A stretch of DNA of 45,372 bases from a virus, in IMG/VR virus record IMGVR_UViG_3300048928_000176, positions 1 to 45,372 of that record; one strand, given 5' to 3'. Below are positions 1 to 7,259 of the stretch, piece by piece; within the stretch, counting starts at the first letter, position 1; the number at the start of each line of letters is the position of its first letter. Both the position numbers and the translations under genes were made by a program. The notes under the pieces are model-generated. The model did not search any database. It had not been told where the DNA came from and saw only the letters and a program-made list of their open reading frames with translations.

Positions 1-53
1 ACAAAACGCCAGCAATTTCAAAGCCATTTTCTCAGACGACGTTGACTCTGCAT
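1..53 (+). repeat. attL, 53-bp direct repeat
   Basis: The first 53 bases recur without mismatch at 45205-45257 and diverge at the next base (c here, t there). An integrase gene ends just inside the right copy, so the pair is read as attL and attR of an integrated prophage. The window starts exactly on the repeat, so it could extend further left. No tRNA or tmRNA end is recognisable in the repeat, so attB appears to be intergenic or at a gene end. Confidence 0.93.
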
Positions 54-80
54 CTGAGGTGACCCTTTGAAATTGCTGGC
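8..80. repeat. 16-bp inverted repeat spanning the attL boundary
   Basis: Bases 8-23 inside the att core (GCCAGCAATTTCAAAG) are the exact reverse complement of 65-80 (CTTTGAAATTGCTGGC) on the phage side, 41 bases apart. At attR only the core arm is present. Tyrosine recombinases use inverted core or arm sites, so this could be an integrase binding element. It could equally form a transcript hairpin. The match is direct observation; the role is inference. Confidence 0.7.
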
Positions 81-84
81 CTAA

Positions 85-101
85 GTTCATCACTGATGAA
101 C
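85..101. promoter_or_regulatory. 17-bp palindrome, possible operator or Xis/Int arm site
   Basis: GTTCATCA-C-TGATGAAC is a perfect 8-bp inverted repeat around one base. It lies between attL and the first left-end gene at 119. The one-base centre makes an RNA hairpin unlikely and favours a dimeric DNA-binding protein, such as an excisionase or a regulator of the 119 gene. Confidence 0.5.
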
Positions 102-118
102 ATGGGAGCCACGCAATT

Positions 119-376
119 ATGACTACCGATCAACAGCATTCAGAGTTCGAAGAACTTCGCAAATCCTTAATCGCCAAGCGTGTCGAGGTGGGCGCTGATA
201 CGCCCCTCGGCCGGCGCTACAGCATGGCCATCGAGATCCTCGGCAACATCCTCACCGCCGATGACGACCAGCTGGCCAACCTGAAGACCAGCCTTGCCAC
301 CGCCATCGCCGAGATCGAGCAAATCCAGCGCGACGGCGGGCTGTATGTCCACGGCAATCACGGAGCGCAGCGATGA
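119..376 (+). CDS. Hypothetical protein (85 aa), left-end operon
   Basis: First gene inside attL. It encodes an acidic, probably mostly helical 85-residue protein with no family I recognise. A GGGAG sequence lies upstream of the ATG. Its end overlaps the next start by four bases (ATGA), which ties it to the gene at 373. In the circular phage genome it lies downstream of the integrase, so it probably belongs to the rightward early transcript, and the att recombination event separates it from that promoter in the lysogen. Confidence 0.75.
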   Translation: MTTDQQHSEFEELRKSLIAKRVEVGADTPLGRRYSMAIEILGNILTADDDQLANLKTSLATAIAEIEQIQRDGGLYVHGNHGAQR

Positions 377-795
377 TGAAATACAAAGACCCAAACCACG
401 AGCACAATTCTGCATTCTGGCATACCGGCAAAAAATGCATCGAGAAGGGGTGCGGAAAACCGGCAGGCACTTGGTGGAGCCCGGTGTGGTGCTTTGAGCA
501 TAATGCCGAACGGATGGATCGTATCACGGCGAACCTGAACGATGCCGTCAAGGCGGCTGAAATCCACGAACTCATCAACAAGGAGACGGCGACGCTCCGC
601 AGTTGGGCCGGCGAGATGTCCCGGACGATCAAGGCGATGGTTCTCGCATCTGGCGGTAACTTGGTGATCAACAACGCCGATAAGGACCGCGAGCTTTTCA
701 GCGAATCCGTCAGCTATGGGAAAGAAACAACGACCTACCGCTACCACCCCAAGGCCGCCCCTCCCGTCCACGCGAACCAGGGAGCGGGACGATGA
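373..795 (+). CDS. Hypothetical protein with Cys/His-rich N-terminus (140 aa)
   Basis: The N-terminal 50 residues contain spaced Cys and His (KCIEKGCGKPAGTW, WCFEH) that resemble a small zinc-binding knuckle. A helical, charged remainder follows. It is linked by ATGA overlaps both upstream (373-376) and downstream (792-795). I do not recognise a characterised family. Coding is supported by the operon overlaps at both ends. Confidence 0.75.
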   Translation: MMKYKDPNHEHNSAFWHTGKKCIEKGCGKPAGTWWSPVWCFEHNAERMDRITANLNDAVKAAEIHELINKETATLRSWAGEMSRTIKAMVLASGGNLVINNADKDRELFSESVSYGKETTTYRYHPKAAPPVHANQGAGR

Positions 796-968
796 AGGAA
801 CCCCTCCCCCAGCGAGCCGTGAAGGAAGTCGTCCCGGCAGATATCTGGATCGAACGGCTTAGCCAGTTGCTCAAGGTCACTGCGATGATGGAGCCCGACG
901 AGCGCTCCGCAGCCTTCGCATTCTTGAAATCGAAATTCCGCGAGCAATGGCCGAGTGACGGCTACTAA
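792..968 (+). CDS. Small hypothetical protein (58 aa)
   Basis: A short frame beginning MKEPLPQRAV and ending PSDGY. It starts inside an ATGA overlap with the previous stop, which is the main support. It is probably a single helical domain of unknown function. Confidence 0.6.
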   Translation: MKEPLPQRAVKEVVPADIWIERLSQLLKVTAMMEPDERSAAFAFLKSKFREQWPSDGY

Positions 969-1022
969 CCGTCTTCAGTAGAGACGTTTCCACTTCACCC
1001 TAGCGCTCTTGGAGCTTTCAAA

Positions 1023-1253
1023 ATGGCATACGGAATTCAAGACCCGATCGACCTCGCCCGCGTTATCTTCGGCATGTCGTATGGCGGCCTAGTCGATGTC
1101 GCACGTCAACTTGTCGAGATGAACCAAGAAGGAGAGCGAGACATCAAGACCGACAACGGCATGGCCAGCACCCTCTACGATTGGGCAGAGGCTCAGGTCG
1201 AAGAAGCTGACGAAGAAGCGCGGCAGGCGAAGCTGGCAACTAAAGCCGCCTGA
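1023..1253 (+). CDS. Hypothetical protein (76 aa)
   Basis: An acidic 76-residue protein (MAYGIQDPID start) with a TTGGAG Shine-Dalgarno-like element about 10 bases before the ATG. The C-terminal half is rich in Glu and Ala and likely helical. No family recognised. It follows a 54-base gap that holds only a weak hairpin. Confidence 0.65.
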   Translation: MAYGIQDPIDLARVIFGMSYGGLVDVARQLVEMNQEGERDIKTDNGMASTLYDWAEAQVEEADEEARQAKLATKAA

Positions 1254-1289
1254 CCACTGCCACGTATCCGGAATATGATGGAGGATAGC

Positions 1290-1514
1290 ATGACGGAAGA
1301 AGTAACCTTCACTTACAAAAACTATCGTGGCGAGACCTCTGTTCGGAGAGTGCGCCCGATCAGAATGTCGTTTGAGTCGAACGAGTACCACTCCGAGCGG
1401 CAGTGGATGATTCATGGGTTCGATATCGACAAAGACGATGACCGCACATTCACGATGGCGGACATCACCGACTGGCAGCCCGCCCCAGCGGTCACGAATG
1501 GAGAGCGTTCATGA
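1290..1514 (+). CDS. WYL-domain-like small protein (74 aa)
   Basis: The sequence has the layout of the ligand-binding part of WYL domains: Y-x-N-x-x-G-E, then RRVRPI, then RQWMIHGFDIDKDDDRTF and a closing I-x-x-W. Small stand-alone proteins of this type occur in alphaproteobacterial genomes and phages. WYL domains are thought to sense nucleic acids or nucleotides. I chose the ATG at 1290 because GGAGG lies five bases upstream; in-frame ATGs at 1275 and 1278 are alternatives. The end overlaps the next gene by ATGA. Confidence 0.65.
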   Translation: MTEEVTFTYKNYRGETSVRRVRPIRMSFESNEYHSERQWMIHGFDIDKDDDRTFTMADITDWQPAPAVTNGERS

Positions 1515-1732
1515 GCCTGTTGATGGACGATCTGGCCTGGGCGTGGCGGATGCTACAAGCGCGGCGCATCAGGCGCGGTCTCATCTTTTCTAGACGAAAG
1601 GCCTACGATGATGCCCTTCGCCCCAGCGCCGGTAGCAGCATCATCGGTTACCCTGATGCGTTCTATTATGTGCAGAAGCACGACATGATGCGCGCGGCCA
1701 CATTGGCTGAGCGTTTGCGTCCGACAGAATGA
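1511..1732 (+). CDS. Hypothetical protein (73 aa)
   Basis: A basic, Arg-rich protein (LQARRIRRGLIFSRRKAYDD) that could be nucleic-acid associated, although nothing diagnostic is visible. It starts in the ATGA overlap with the WYL-like gene and ends nine bases before the Lar-like gene. Confidence 0.65.
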   Translation: MSLLMDDLAWAWRMLQARRIRRGLIFSRRKAYDDALRPSAGSSIIGYPDAFYYVQKHDMMRAATLAERLRPTE

Positions 1733-1740
1733 GGTAAACC

Positions 1741-1923
1741 ATGAGCACGACTCTTTTGCCCTGCCCATTTTGTGGCGGCGAAGCGGTTCTCTTGAAAGAT
1801 CATCAGAAACTCGGCTTCTATGTCGCCTGCACAGCCTGCAATGTGTCGGGGGAGACAGCCGTCAAAACCAAAGCGTGCGAGGCATGGAATATGAGGACCG
1901 CTCTACCACCTCAGACGTCGTGA
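1741..1923 (+). CDS. Lar-like zinc-ribbon protein (60 aa)
   Basis: It carries the hallmark of the restriction alleviation Lar family: LLPCPFCGGEA at residues 5-15, a second C-x-x-C (VACTACNVSG), and a terminal ACEAWNMR. Lar proteins of lambdoid phages modulate type I restriction. Many phage members of this zinc-ribbon family are untested, so an anti-restriction role is inference from the family. Length is typical. Confidence 0.75.
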   Translation: MSTTLLPCPFCGGEAVLLKDHQKLGFYVACTACNVSGETAVKTKACEAWNMRTALPPQTS

Positions 1924-1944
1924 CCGAAGAACGAGGATAGACCG

Positions 1945-2073
1945 ATGATCACTTACAAGACTTGGCTTCAATCTAAAGGGTCCGTCGAGTGGCAGCGCGA
2001 TGGATGGTATCTCTTCGGGTTTATTCCGCTTCTGGTGCGGGATCTTGGCCCTCGTGGCCGAGTTCGAACATAG
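1945..2073 (+). CDS. Very small hypothetical protein (42 aa)
   Basis: Starts at MITYKTWLQSKG after an ACGAGGAT ribosome-site-like element. It has a Trp/Phe-rich middle (GWYLFGFIPLLV) and a basic tail. The stop is three bases before the next ATG. No family recognised. Confidence 0.5.
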   Translation: MITYKTWLQSKGSVEWQRDGWYLFGFIPLLVRDLGPRGRVRT

Positions 2074-2076
2074 CCA

Positions 2077-2343
2077 ATGACAGACCTCAACAAGCTTTCG
2101 CCTGAAGCCCTCAAAGCCGCAATGCGCGGCGGCACAGCCGAATGGGGCGCCAGAGGCTCAGCATCGGAGCATTTGCTATACGTCCAGCAGAACGACGCCC
2201 AGAAGCGAAGGAAGTGTTACTGTGGCTGCGGCGGTCGCATGACTCACGGCGCCTATGCTAACGGGATTATTCTCATGGGTGGTTGCGAGTTGTCCTGCCG
2301 GCGCTGGGCCAAGGAAATGAACGCGGCACCTAAACGCTGTTGA
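2077..2343 (+). CDS. Cysteine-rich hypothetical protein (88 aa)
   Basis: The middle contains CYCGCGGRMTHG and, later, CELSCRRW. This arrangement of Cys and His is consistent with a zinc-binding fold. The N-terminus is helical. It lies in a run of small rightward genes; function unknown. Confidence 0.7.
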   Translation: MTDLNKLSPEALKAAMRGGTAEWGARGSASEHLLYVQQNDAQKRRKCYCGCGGRMTHGAYANGIILMGGCELSCRRWAKEMNAAPKRC

Positions 2344-2356
2344 GCAGGGAACGCAG

Positions 2357-2440
2357 ATGACAGACGCACAATTCTATTTCTTCGTAATCTACATCGCGAT
2401 CTGGTCGATGATAATCCTATGGCGAATGCCACGTTCTTAA
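2357..2440 (+). CDS. Single-pass membrane micropeptide (27 aa)
   Basis: A 27-residue frame consisting almost entirely of a hydrophobic helix (FYFFVIYIAIWSMIILW) with a basic end (RMPRS). Upstream is GAGCAGGGAACGCAG, with a usable GGGA. Such peptides are common among phage early genes, but this one is supported only by its composition and its fit between two other genes. Confidence 0.45.
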   Translation: MTDAQFYFFVIYIAIWSMIILWRMPRS

Positions 2441-2458
2441 GCGAAACATGAGGACGCC

Positions 2459-2671
2459 ATGGCCATCAAACGAGCGCCAAAGCAGCCAGATCATCAAAGC
2501 CTATCGGTCGATGAAGAGGTTGCTCACGCCATCTGCAAGATGGTCTACAGCCAGTGCGATTGCGGCGATCGTGCGCGTGGGCAGGTATGTGATGCGATGA
2601 AGGCGGCAGCAGGTATCGCAAAGACCCACTACTTTCTGGACTTCGTGCGGTCTCGCGCTCATGGGCAATGA
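2459..2671 (+). CDS. Hypothetical protein (70 aa)
   Basis: Encodes a 70-residue protein with Cys residues in QCDCGDRARGQVC, a possible metal site, and a helical C-terminus. ATGAGGACGCC precedes the start. It is the last gene of this rightward run before the reversed gene at 2684-2899. Confidence 0.6.
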   Translation: MAIKRAPKQPDHQSLSVDEEVAHAICKMVYSQCDCGDRARGQVCDAMKAAAGIAKTHYFLDFVRSRAHGQ

Positions 2672-2683
2672 GCCGCGACGCCT

Positions 2684-2899
2684 TTACGGCGTGAATACGC
2701 CCTTGAACTTTGCGGCGACGCGGGCATTCCGTTCCATTGATTTTCGGTGACGGAATAGCACGCCACGAACCGTCTCCCGGTTCAGGCCAAACTCACGGCC
2801 GATGTCGGTATTCTTCAAGCCGGGATCGCTAGTCGCACGACGGCATATTTCATCATTGCGCAGCTTTATTTCTTCAGAAGTCTTCGTGGGGTGCCCCAT
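2684..2899 (-). CDS. Small helix-turn-helix protein (71 aa), lone reversed gene
   Basis: Starts MGHPTKTSEEIKLRN; a helix-turn-helix is visible in NTDIGREFGLNRETVRGVLF, followed by a basic tail. It is the only minus-strand gene in the left block and has its own upstream region (2900-2981) containing AT-rich TATATGATATG, consistent with independent expression from the lysogen. I chose the start at 2899 because CGGAGAG lies seven bases upstream; the longer frame to 2926 lacks this. It is probably a small DNA-binding regulator; its target is unknown. Confidence 0.7.
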   Translation of the reverse strand: MGHPTKTSEEIKLRNDEICRRATSDPGLKNTDIGREFGLNRETVRGVLFRHRKSMERNARVAAKFKGVFTP

Positions 2900-2981
2900 G
2901 ATGCTCTCCGTGATTCGGCAAAGCATATCATATATTTAAGCCGGACATGACGCCCGCCCCGCCATCCGCTAAAATGGGGAG

Positions 2982-3293
2982 ATGCCAGAACTAACGCGAC
3001 GCCTGACATGGCCAGACGACAGCCACGCCCGTGACGATTGGTCGATCTCTTACGGTGACATCGGCGTCGGCAGGATCATGCGCCACCCAGGAACTCAGAG
3101 AGAGTTCTGGCGCTGGTCGGTCGGATTCTATCCCGGGGCTCACCCCAACCAGAACATCAGCGGCAATGCTGCTTCATTCGAGGAAGCGCGGGAAAGGTGG
3201 CAAGCAGCTTGGGAGCGCTATCTGCCTGACCGAACCGAGGCCGAGTTTGAGGAATACCGGGCCTGGCACCGACGTCGCGGCGGGAAGTCCTGA
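2982..3293 (+). CDS. Conserved-type hypothetical protein (103 aa)
   Basis: The sequence WSISYGDIGVGRIM...FWRWSVGFYPG...NISGNAASFEEAR has the pattern of a small protein repeatedly seen in rhizobial genomes and prophages (W-rich beta core followed by an E/A-rich helix with RWQAAWERYL). I know of no assigned function. GGGGAG lies immediately before the ATG. The other + frame over the same region (3031-3321) lacks this protein-like pattern. Confidence 0.7.
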   Translation: MPELTRRLTWPDDSHARDDWSISYGDIGVGRIMRHPGTQREFWRWSVGFYPGAHPNQNISGNAASFEEARERWQAAWERYLPDRTEAEFEEYRAWHRRRGGKS

Positions 3294-3349
3294 CGGAACC
3301 AATCGAGCGCCGACCGCTTGAATCCGCCGTTCAGTTGCGGAGTTGCGTG

Positions 3350-3643
3350 GTGTCCTGGTCTATCCGGTTTCCCGAGCCAATTGCCCTGCCCGATGGCGGC
3401 GAGCTGTCCACCCTCCAGGATGCCGGGGCCTACATCACCCAATTACCGAAGAAGACGCAGGCGTTGCCGACTTGGCAGACCGCTGCGTATGTCCTGATCC
3501 AGGCTGCCGACCACGGCGGGCCGATTGAGTTCGCGCGGCTCGGCATGAGGCAGGCGCTATTTCCAAAGGGCGAGCCGGTCTACCATTCCCGGAAGAAGGA
3601 CCCGGTCTGGCGCAACCGGACGAAGCTGGTGAGGGACCGATGA
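3350..3643 (+). CDS. Hypothetical protein (97 aa), GTG start
   Basis: Reads SWSIRFPEPIALPDGGELSTL..., with AAYVLIQAADHGGPIEFAR in the middle, a pattern of small phage proteins of unknown role. The start is a GTG at 3350 (adjacent GTG at 3347, TTG at 3335); GGAG lies upstream. It ends in an ATGA overlap with the next gene. Confidence 0.65.
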   Translation: MSWSIRFPEPIALPDGGELSTLQDAGAYITQLPKKTQALPTWQTAAYVLIQAADHGGPIEFARLGMRQALFPKGEPVYHSRKKDPVWRNRTKLVRDR

Positions 3644-3837
3644 GTGAGCGGAAGGATATCGATAACCTGATCAAAGGTGTCGAAGAGGCCCGCGCGCTGC
3701 TCAGTGGGTACATCGAGCCGGGCCCGCGGAGCGCTGTGGACACGGTAGACCGACTGATCGACGTGCTCGACGACCGGGACTTCGTTGCTACGCTCGATCG
3801 GCTGAACCGGCGTAGGGTAATCCGCTTGGTCGAATAA
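3640..3837 (+). CDS. Hypothetical protein (65 aa), last of left rightward block
   Basis: A charged helical protein (MSERKDIDNLIKGVEEAR start). It is coupled by ATGA to the preceding gene. Its TAA stop directly abuts the stop of the convergent gene at 3838-4023 with no terminator hairpin visible between them. Confidence 0.65.
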   Translation: MSERKDIDNLIKGVEEARALLSGYIEPGPRSAVDTVDRLIDVLDDRDFVATLDRLNRRRVIRLVE

Positions 3838-4023
3838 CTAGCCGGGCTCATCCACCTGCGGGATTTCAAACGAAGCTGCTTCCCAGACCGACGGCAGTGA
3901 CGGCCGGCCGGCAATCGCTCCAACAACAATGATCGTGGCGATAATCGTCACGGCCCACGAGATGCCCTTCTGGGCACTCTGGTTCATTTCCCAGTCTCTC
4001 TTTGAATTGGATTCCTCGTACAT
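3838..4023 (-). CDS. Small membrane protein (61 aa)
   Basis: One hydrophobic segment (ISWAVTIIATIIVVGAIAG, about residues 21-39) follows a charged N-terminus; the tail is acidic and Pro-containing. GGGAGG lies five bases before the ATG at 4023, which decides this start over the internal ATG at 3987. It lies downstream of the acyltransferase pair and is probably co-transcribed with it. Function unknown. Confidence 0.65.
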   Translation of the reverse strand: MYEESNSKRDWEMNQSAQKGISWAVTIIATIIVVGAIAGRPSLPSVWEAASFEIPQVDEPG

Positions 4024-4092
4024 GGCGGCCTCCCTTCATGTCAGGGATAAGCGCCACGCAGCCCAGTTGGTTCCCGGTTCCTGCCGTGGAAC

Positions 4093-5157
4093 TTATTTGG
4101 TGCCGTTTCGCGTCATGATCTCCGCCATCGCCTGCCCCAGCCGATGACCGATCTTGTCGGTATATTCAGCCTTCACATGTGCAGGAACCGAAAACATATC
4201 GGCCGGCCATGTTTCAATCAGGGGGAATGGAATCTCGACTTCCGGATGAGCCTGCCTGAATTTTGCGATCACGTCTCGCGCTTCTCGGCTCCCGTTGCCG
4301 GTGCCCAACGAGCAGGCGACCGGCTGGAACACAACCACCAGCTTTGCGTGATGACGCGCAGCGAGATCGGCGTAGCTATCAAGCACCTCTTCCAGATAGG
4401 TCTTGTTGCGCATGCCGCGGACGCTGAAGAATGTCGGCGTCGGCACGTCGCACTCTGCCGGAGACACGGCAACACGCGGATCGGTTTCCTTCATAAAGCC
4501 GTGGCTTTCTCGGAAGACCTTCAAGAATTCGAGATAGTTCACGTTGTTGAGGAGCGGACGGCTGGGCTCGTTGAAGAAGCCGTTTGCATAAAAGACGAAG
4601 TCCGTCACGCGCCTTCGGAAGGCTAGCGACGGGATCTGGAATATCCGCCAGACGCTCAGATACGCATCATGCACTGCGTCGCCGAACACCTTAAGCTCGG
4701 GAACGGCCCAGAGCGCCGCCCCATCTGCATCCCAGGTCTCAGCGCGCGGCATTGTGTACGGTGTCACATGCAGCACCATATATTTGATGGACGAATTGTT
4801 GCGCGCCATCAGATCGAGAATGTTGAAGTATCCGCGAAAGCCGAGGTTGGCGCAGCAGCTCATATTTAGATAGCTGACCGGTGTCGGCAAGTCGCTCATC
4901 ACGACGCGCGGGTCGATGCCATAGAAACCCGAACTATCGCCCGACTGGACGATGTCCGGGTTCGAGAACGCAAACGCCTTGATCTTCTCGTGCACAAATA
5001 GCCGCTGCGGCGTCTCGTCCTTCAAAAAGGAGAACTGCAGGAAACTCGTGCGATCAAACGGATCGGGATGCTTGGAAATATAGATTCCCGTCTCAAGAGC
5101 GAGGATGAATGCCGCCGCGGCAATCCAGGCCTTAAAAGGCGAAATATATGAACTCAT
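4093..5157 (-). CDS. SGNH-hydrolase/AlgX-like partner of MBOAT (354 aa)
   Basis: The protein starts with a cytoplasmic end, then one membrane segment (AWIAAAAFILALETGIYI, about residues 10-27), then a large exported domain. GDSSGFYGIDP at about residue 73 resembles block I of SGNH hydrolases (GDS), and a later H-x-x-G-H-like region (TDKIGHRLGQ) lies near the end. Proteins of this layout pair with AlgI-type MBOAT acyltransferases and transfer acyl groups to extracellular polysaccharide. The start (MSSYISPFK) lies inside the end of the MBOAT gene with a 26-base overlap and GGAGAGAGG upstream, so the two are translated together. Substrate unknown. Confidence 0.72.
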   Translation of the reverse strand: MSSYISPFKAWIAAAAFILALETGIYISKHPDPFDRTSFLQFSFLKDETPQRLFVHEKIKAFAFSNPDIVQSGDSSGFYGIDPRVVMSDLPTPVSYLNMSCCANLGFRGYFNILDLMARNNSSIKYMVLHVTPYTMPRAETWDADGAALWAVPELKVFGDAVHDAYLSVWRIFQIPSLAFRRRVTDFVFYANGFFNEPSRPLLNNVNYLEFLKVFRESHGFMKETDPRVAVSPAECDVPTPTFFSVRGMRNKTYLEEVLDSYADLAARHHAKLVVVFQPVACSLGTGNGSREARDVIAKFRQAHPEVEIPFPLIETWPADMFSVPAHVKAEYTDKIGHRLGQAMAEIMTRNGTK

Positions 5158-6667
5158 TGGCCTCTCTCCGGGCAAAGAACGCGATGCCGTACACCAGGAA
5201 TGCGATGAGCACAGCCTTTAAAACCAAAGGCATCTTCTCGTAGAGATCAGGAAATTCGCCTCCCCTGCGCCAGCCGAGATAGTCGGTGATCCAGACCGGC
5301 AGTGCGAAGATCAGAATTCCCCATGCATAGGCGCTGAAGGTCCAATTCGCCTGGATGACGCCCATCACAGTTCCCTTGAAAACGGAGAATGCGGAGAGCT
5401 GCCCGGCCAAGACCTGCGTCCAGTAATCCTTGTATAGCGCCACCGCGCCCAGGATGGCGGACGGCAGCGCCGTGATCGAATTGACCACAGGCCAGAACTG
5501 CTCGGGCGTCGCCCTGAAGAAGATCCAGCCAATGCACACGAGATGGAAGAACACGACAATCGATAGCGCCTTGCCAAAGCGGCCAAGGTGTCGGGTTAAT
5601 ATCGCGTCGAGCGGGATGAAGCGGTACACCACCAGCAGAAGGCCGTGATAGGCGCCCCAGATGATGAAGAACACGCCGGCGCCGTGCCACAGGCCGCCGA
5701 GCAGCATTGTGATCATCAAGTTGCGCATCGTCAGCAACGAGCCGTGCTTGTTGCCGCCGAGAGGAATGTACAGATAGTCCCTGAGCCAGGTTGACAGAGA
5801 GATATGCCAGCGCCCCCAGAAATCCGAGGGGTTCGTTGAGAAGTAAGGTGTCAGGAAATTGCGCATCAGATCGACGCCGAACAGCTTCGCGACTCCGCGA
5901 GCGATCGTCGTGTATGCCGCAAAGTCGCAATAGATCTGGAACGTGAAAGCGTAAGTGAACACCAGACCCATTCCTGCAGGGAGCGTCGAATCCGACTTTG
6001 GCATCATGCGCTGCACGCTTTCGACGATGCCGCCGAAATTGTCTGCCAGGACGGTCTTCTGAAACAGACCGAACAGGATCATGAAGAGTGCCGAACTGAC
6101 GACCTGATTGCTCGGCAACGGCCGTATCTTGGCGAGCTGGGGCAACAGATCGCGCGCCCGCATGATCGGACCGGCAACCAGATGCGGGAAGAACGACACG
6201 AACGAGAGATAGTCGATGACGTTCCGATACGGCTTGAACTCGCGCCGGTAGATGTCGATCGTGTAGCTCATCGACTGGAAGGTGTAGAATGAGATCGCCG
6301 GAGGAAGCGACAGAGCGATTGGCGTAAGCACGATGCCGAAGGGAGCCAGTAGAAGCGCGAGGTCAGTTGTGATCCAGCCCGTGTATTTAAAGACGGACAG
6401 CAAGCCGATATTGGCAATGACACTGACGATCAGCAATCGCCTTCGGTAGGCATCGTTGTCGCTGCCATCGATCTTCTGACCTATGAAGAAATCGATCAGA
6501 GCGGTGATGAAGAACGGGACCAGGTACCAAAGCGCGCCGACGGCATAGAAGAACAGGCTGGCGACCAGCATGAAGGCGTTTGCGAATCTGGTCCTACGTA
6601 GGATGAGGTAGCCGGCAAGCACCACAGGCAGAAAAACGAACAAAAAATTGAAGCTGTTAAATTGCAT
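5132..6667 (-). CDS. MBOAT (AlgI-type) O-acyltransferase (511 aa)
   Basis: A polytopic membrane protein with about ten hydrophobic segments and the signature MBOAT motifs: FWGRWHISLSTWLRDYLYIP near residues 283-302 and GGLWHGAG near 323-330, containing the conserved membrane His. N-terminal FNSFNFLFVFLP is characteristic of the AlgI branch. The family moves acyl (usually acetyl) groups across the inner membrane onto polysaccharides, working with a periplasmic SGNH/AlgX-like protein, encoded here directly downstream. It is separated from the lysis genes by a terminator at 6754-6785, so it is likely its own transcription unit expressed from the lysogen. The most likely role is surface polysaccharide (O-antigen or capsule) modification. 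Confidence 0.9.
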   Translation of the reverse strand: MQFNSFNFLFVFLPVVLAGYLILRRTRFANAFMLVASLFFYAVGALWYLVPFFITALIDFFIGQKIDGSDNDAYRRRLLIVSVIANIGLLSVFKYTGWITTDLALLLAPFGIVLTPIALSLPPAISFYTFQSMSYTIDIYRREFKPYRNVIDYLSFVSFFPHLVAGPIMRARDLLPQLAKIRPLPSNQVVSSALFMILFGLFQKTVLADNFGGIVESVQRMMPKSDSTLPAGMGLVFTYAFTFQIYCDFAAYTTIARGVAKLFGVDLMRNFLTPYFSTNPSDFWGRWHISLSTWLRDYLYIPLGGNKHGSLLTMRNLMITMLLGGLWHGAGVFFIIWGAYHGLLLVVYRFIPLDAILTRHLGRFGKALSIVVFFHLVCIGWIFFRATPEQFWPVVNSITALPSAILGAVALYKDYWTQVLAGQLSAFSVFKGTVMGVIQANWTFSAYAWGILIFALPVWITDYLGWRRGGEFPDLYEKMPLVLKAVLIAFLVYGIAFFARREANEFIYFAF

Positions 6668-6703
6668 TTCGGACCAACGGAATTAGCCACAGCGGCCAGA
6701 CTG

Positions 6704-6732
6704 TTCCTTGCAACCTATTTGGTTTATGTCAA
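6704..6732 (-). promoter_or_regulatory. Candidate promoter of the acyltransferase cassette
   Basis: On the minus strand a perfect TTGACA (6732-6727) lies between the lysis-operon terminator and the MBOAT start. No good -10 hexamer is seen at 16-18 bases (AAGGAA-like). Alphaproteobacterial -10 elements are often poor, so this is only a candidate. The position fits a moron with its own promoter. Confidence 0.3.
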
Positions 6733-6753
6733 TCCAGAGTGGCGACACGAACG

Positions 6754-6785
6754 AAAAAGCCCGGCCACCATCGCTGGCGCCGGGC
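6754..6785 (-). terminator. Rho-independent terminator of the late operon
   Basis: Read on the minus strand, a 7-bp stem GCCCGGC/GCCGGGC with a 13-base loop is followed by TTTTT. It lies 56 bases after the stop of the RlpA-like gene, the last lysis gene. It separates the 23-kb late transcript from the acyltransferase cassette. Confidence 0.82.
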
Positions 6786-6841
6786 AAGTTTACAGAGAAA
6801 ACAGGACCGGTCATCCCGGTCGCCCTCTCGGGCTTCGTTGG

Positions 6842-7228
6842 CTACTGGACGGTGACGCGCGCGATACCGCCCATGCCGATTGCGTTGGCTGCTGCTCGAG
6901 ACAGGTCGATGCAGCGCCCCTTGATGAACGGCCCGCGGTCAGTAATCCGCACCCCCACCGATCGACCGTTGGCCTTGTTCGTGACGGTGACGTGGCTGCC
7001 GAAGCGCCTAGTGCGGTGCGCGGCCGTCAATGCGTAGGTGTTGAACCGTTCGCCGGATGCCGTCCGCTTGCCATGGTAGCCATCCCCGACGCCATACTGG
7101 CTGGCGATGCAGGTTTCCTCCTTGGTCATAGTGACGTTGATCGAGACGACGCCCTCAAGGAAATTCTGGGCAGACGCAGGCGTGACGAAGAGAGCGCACA
7201 GCAAAGCTGCCGCTGGAAGGCGGGTCAT
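6842..7228 (-). CDS. RlpA-like double-psi beta-barrel protein (128 aa)
   Basis: A signal peptide ([20 protein letters not shown], cleavage likely after residue 21) precedes an RlpA/DPBB domain: [40 protein letters not shown] and [13 protein letters not shown] are the family core. RlpA enzymes are lytic transglycosylases acting on septal or naked peptidoglycan. The protein is short and lacks a SPOR domain. The ATG at 7228 follows AAAGGA; the longer frame to 7282 is less likely. As last gene of the lysis module it may be an auxiliary wall-degrading enzyme. Confidence 0.85.
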   Translation of the reverse strand: MTRLPAAALLCALFVTPASAQNFLEGVVSINVTMTKEETCIASQYGVGDGYHGKRTASGERFNTYALTAAHRTRRFGSHVTVTNKANGRSVGVRITDRGPFIKGRCIDLSRAAANAIGMGGIARVTVQ

Positions 7229-7259
7229 AAGGATTCCTTTGGTGATGCTTCGGGGGTGA

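Noticed and set aside
970-989. Hairpin CGTCT-TCAGTAG-AGACG followed by TTT as a terminator
   Set aside because: Only a 5-bp stem and three T; too weak, and the genes on both sides look like one run.
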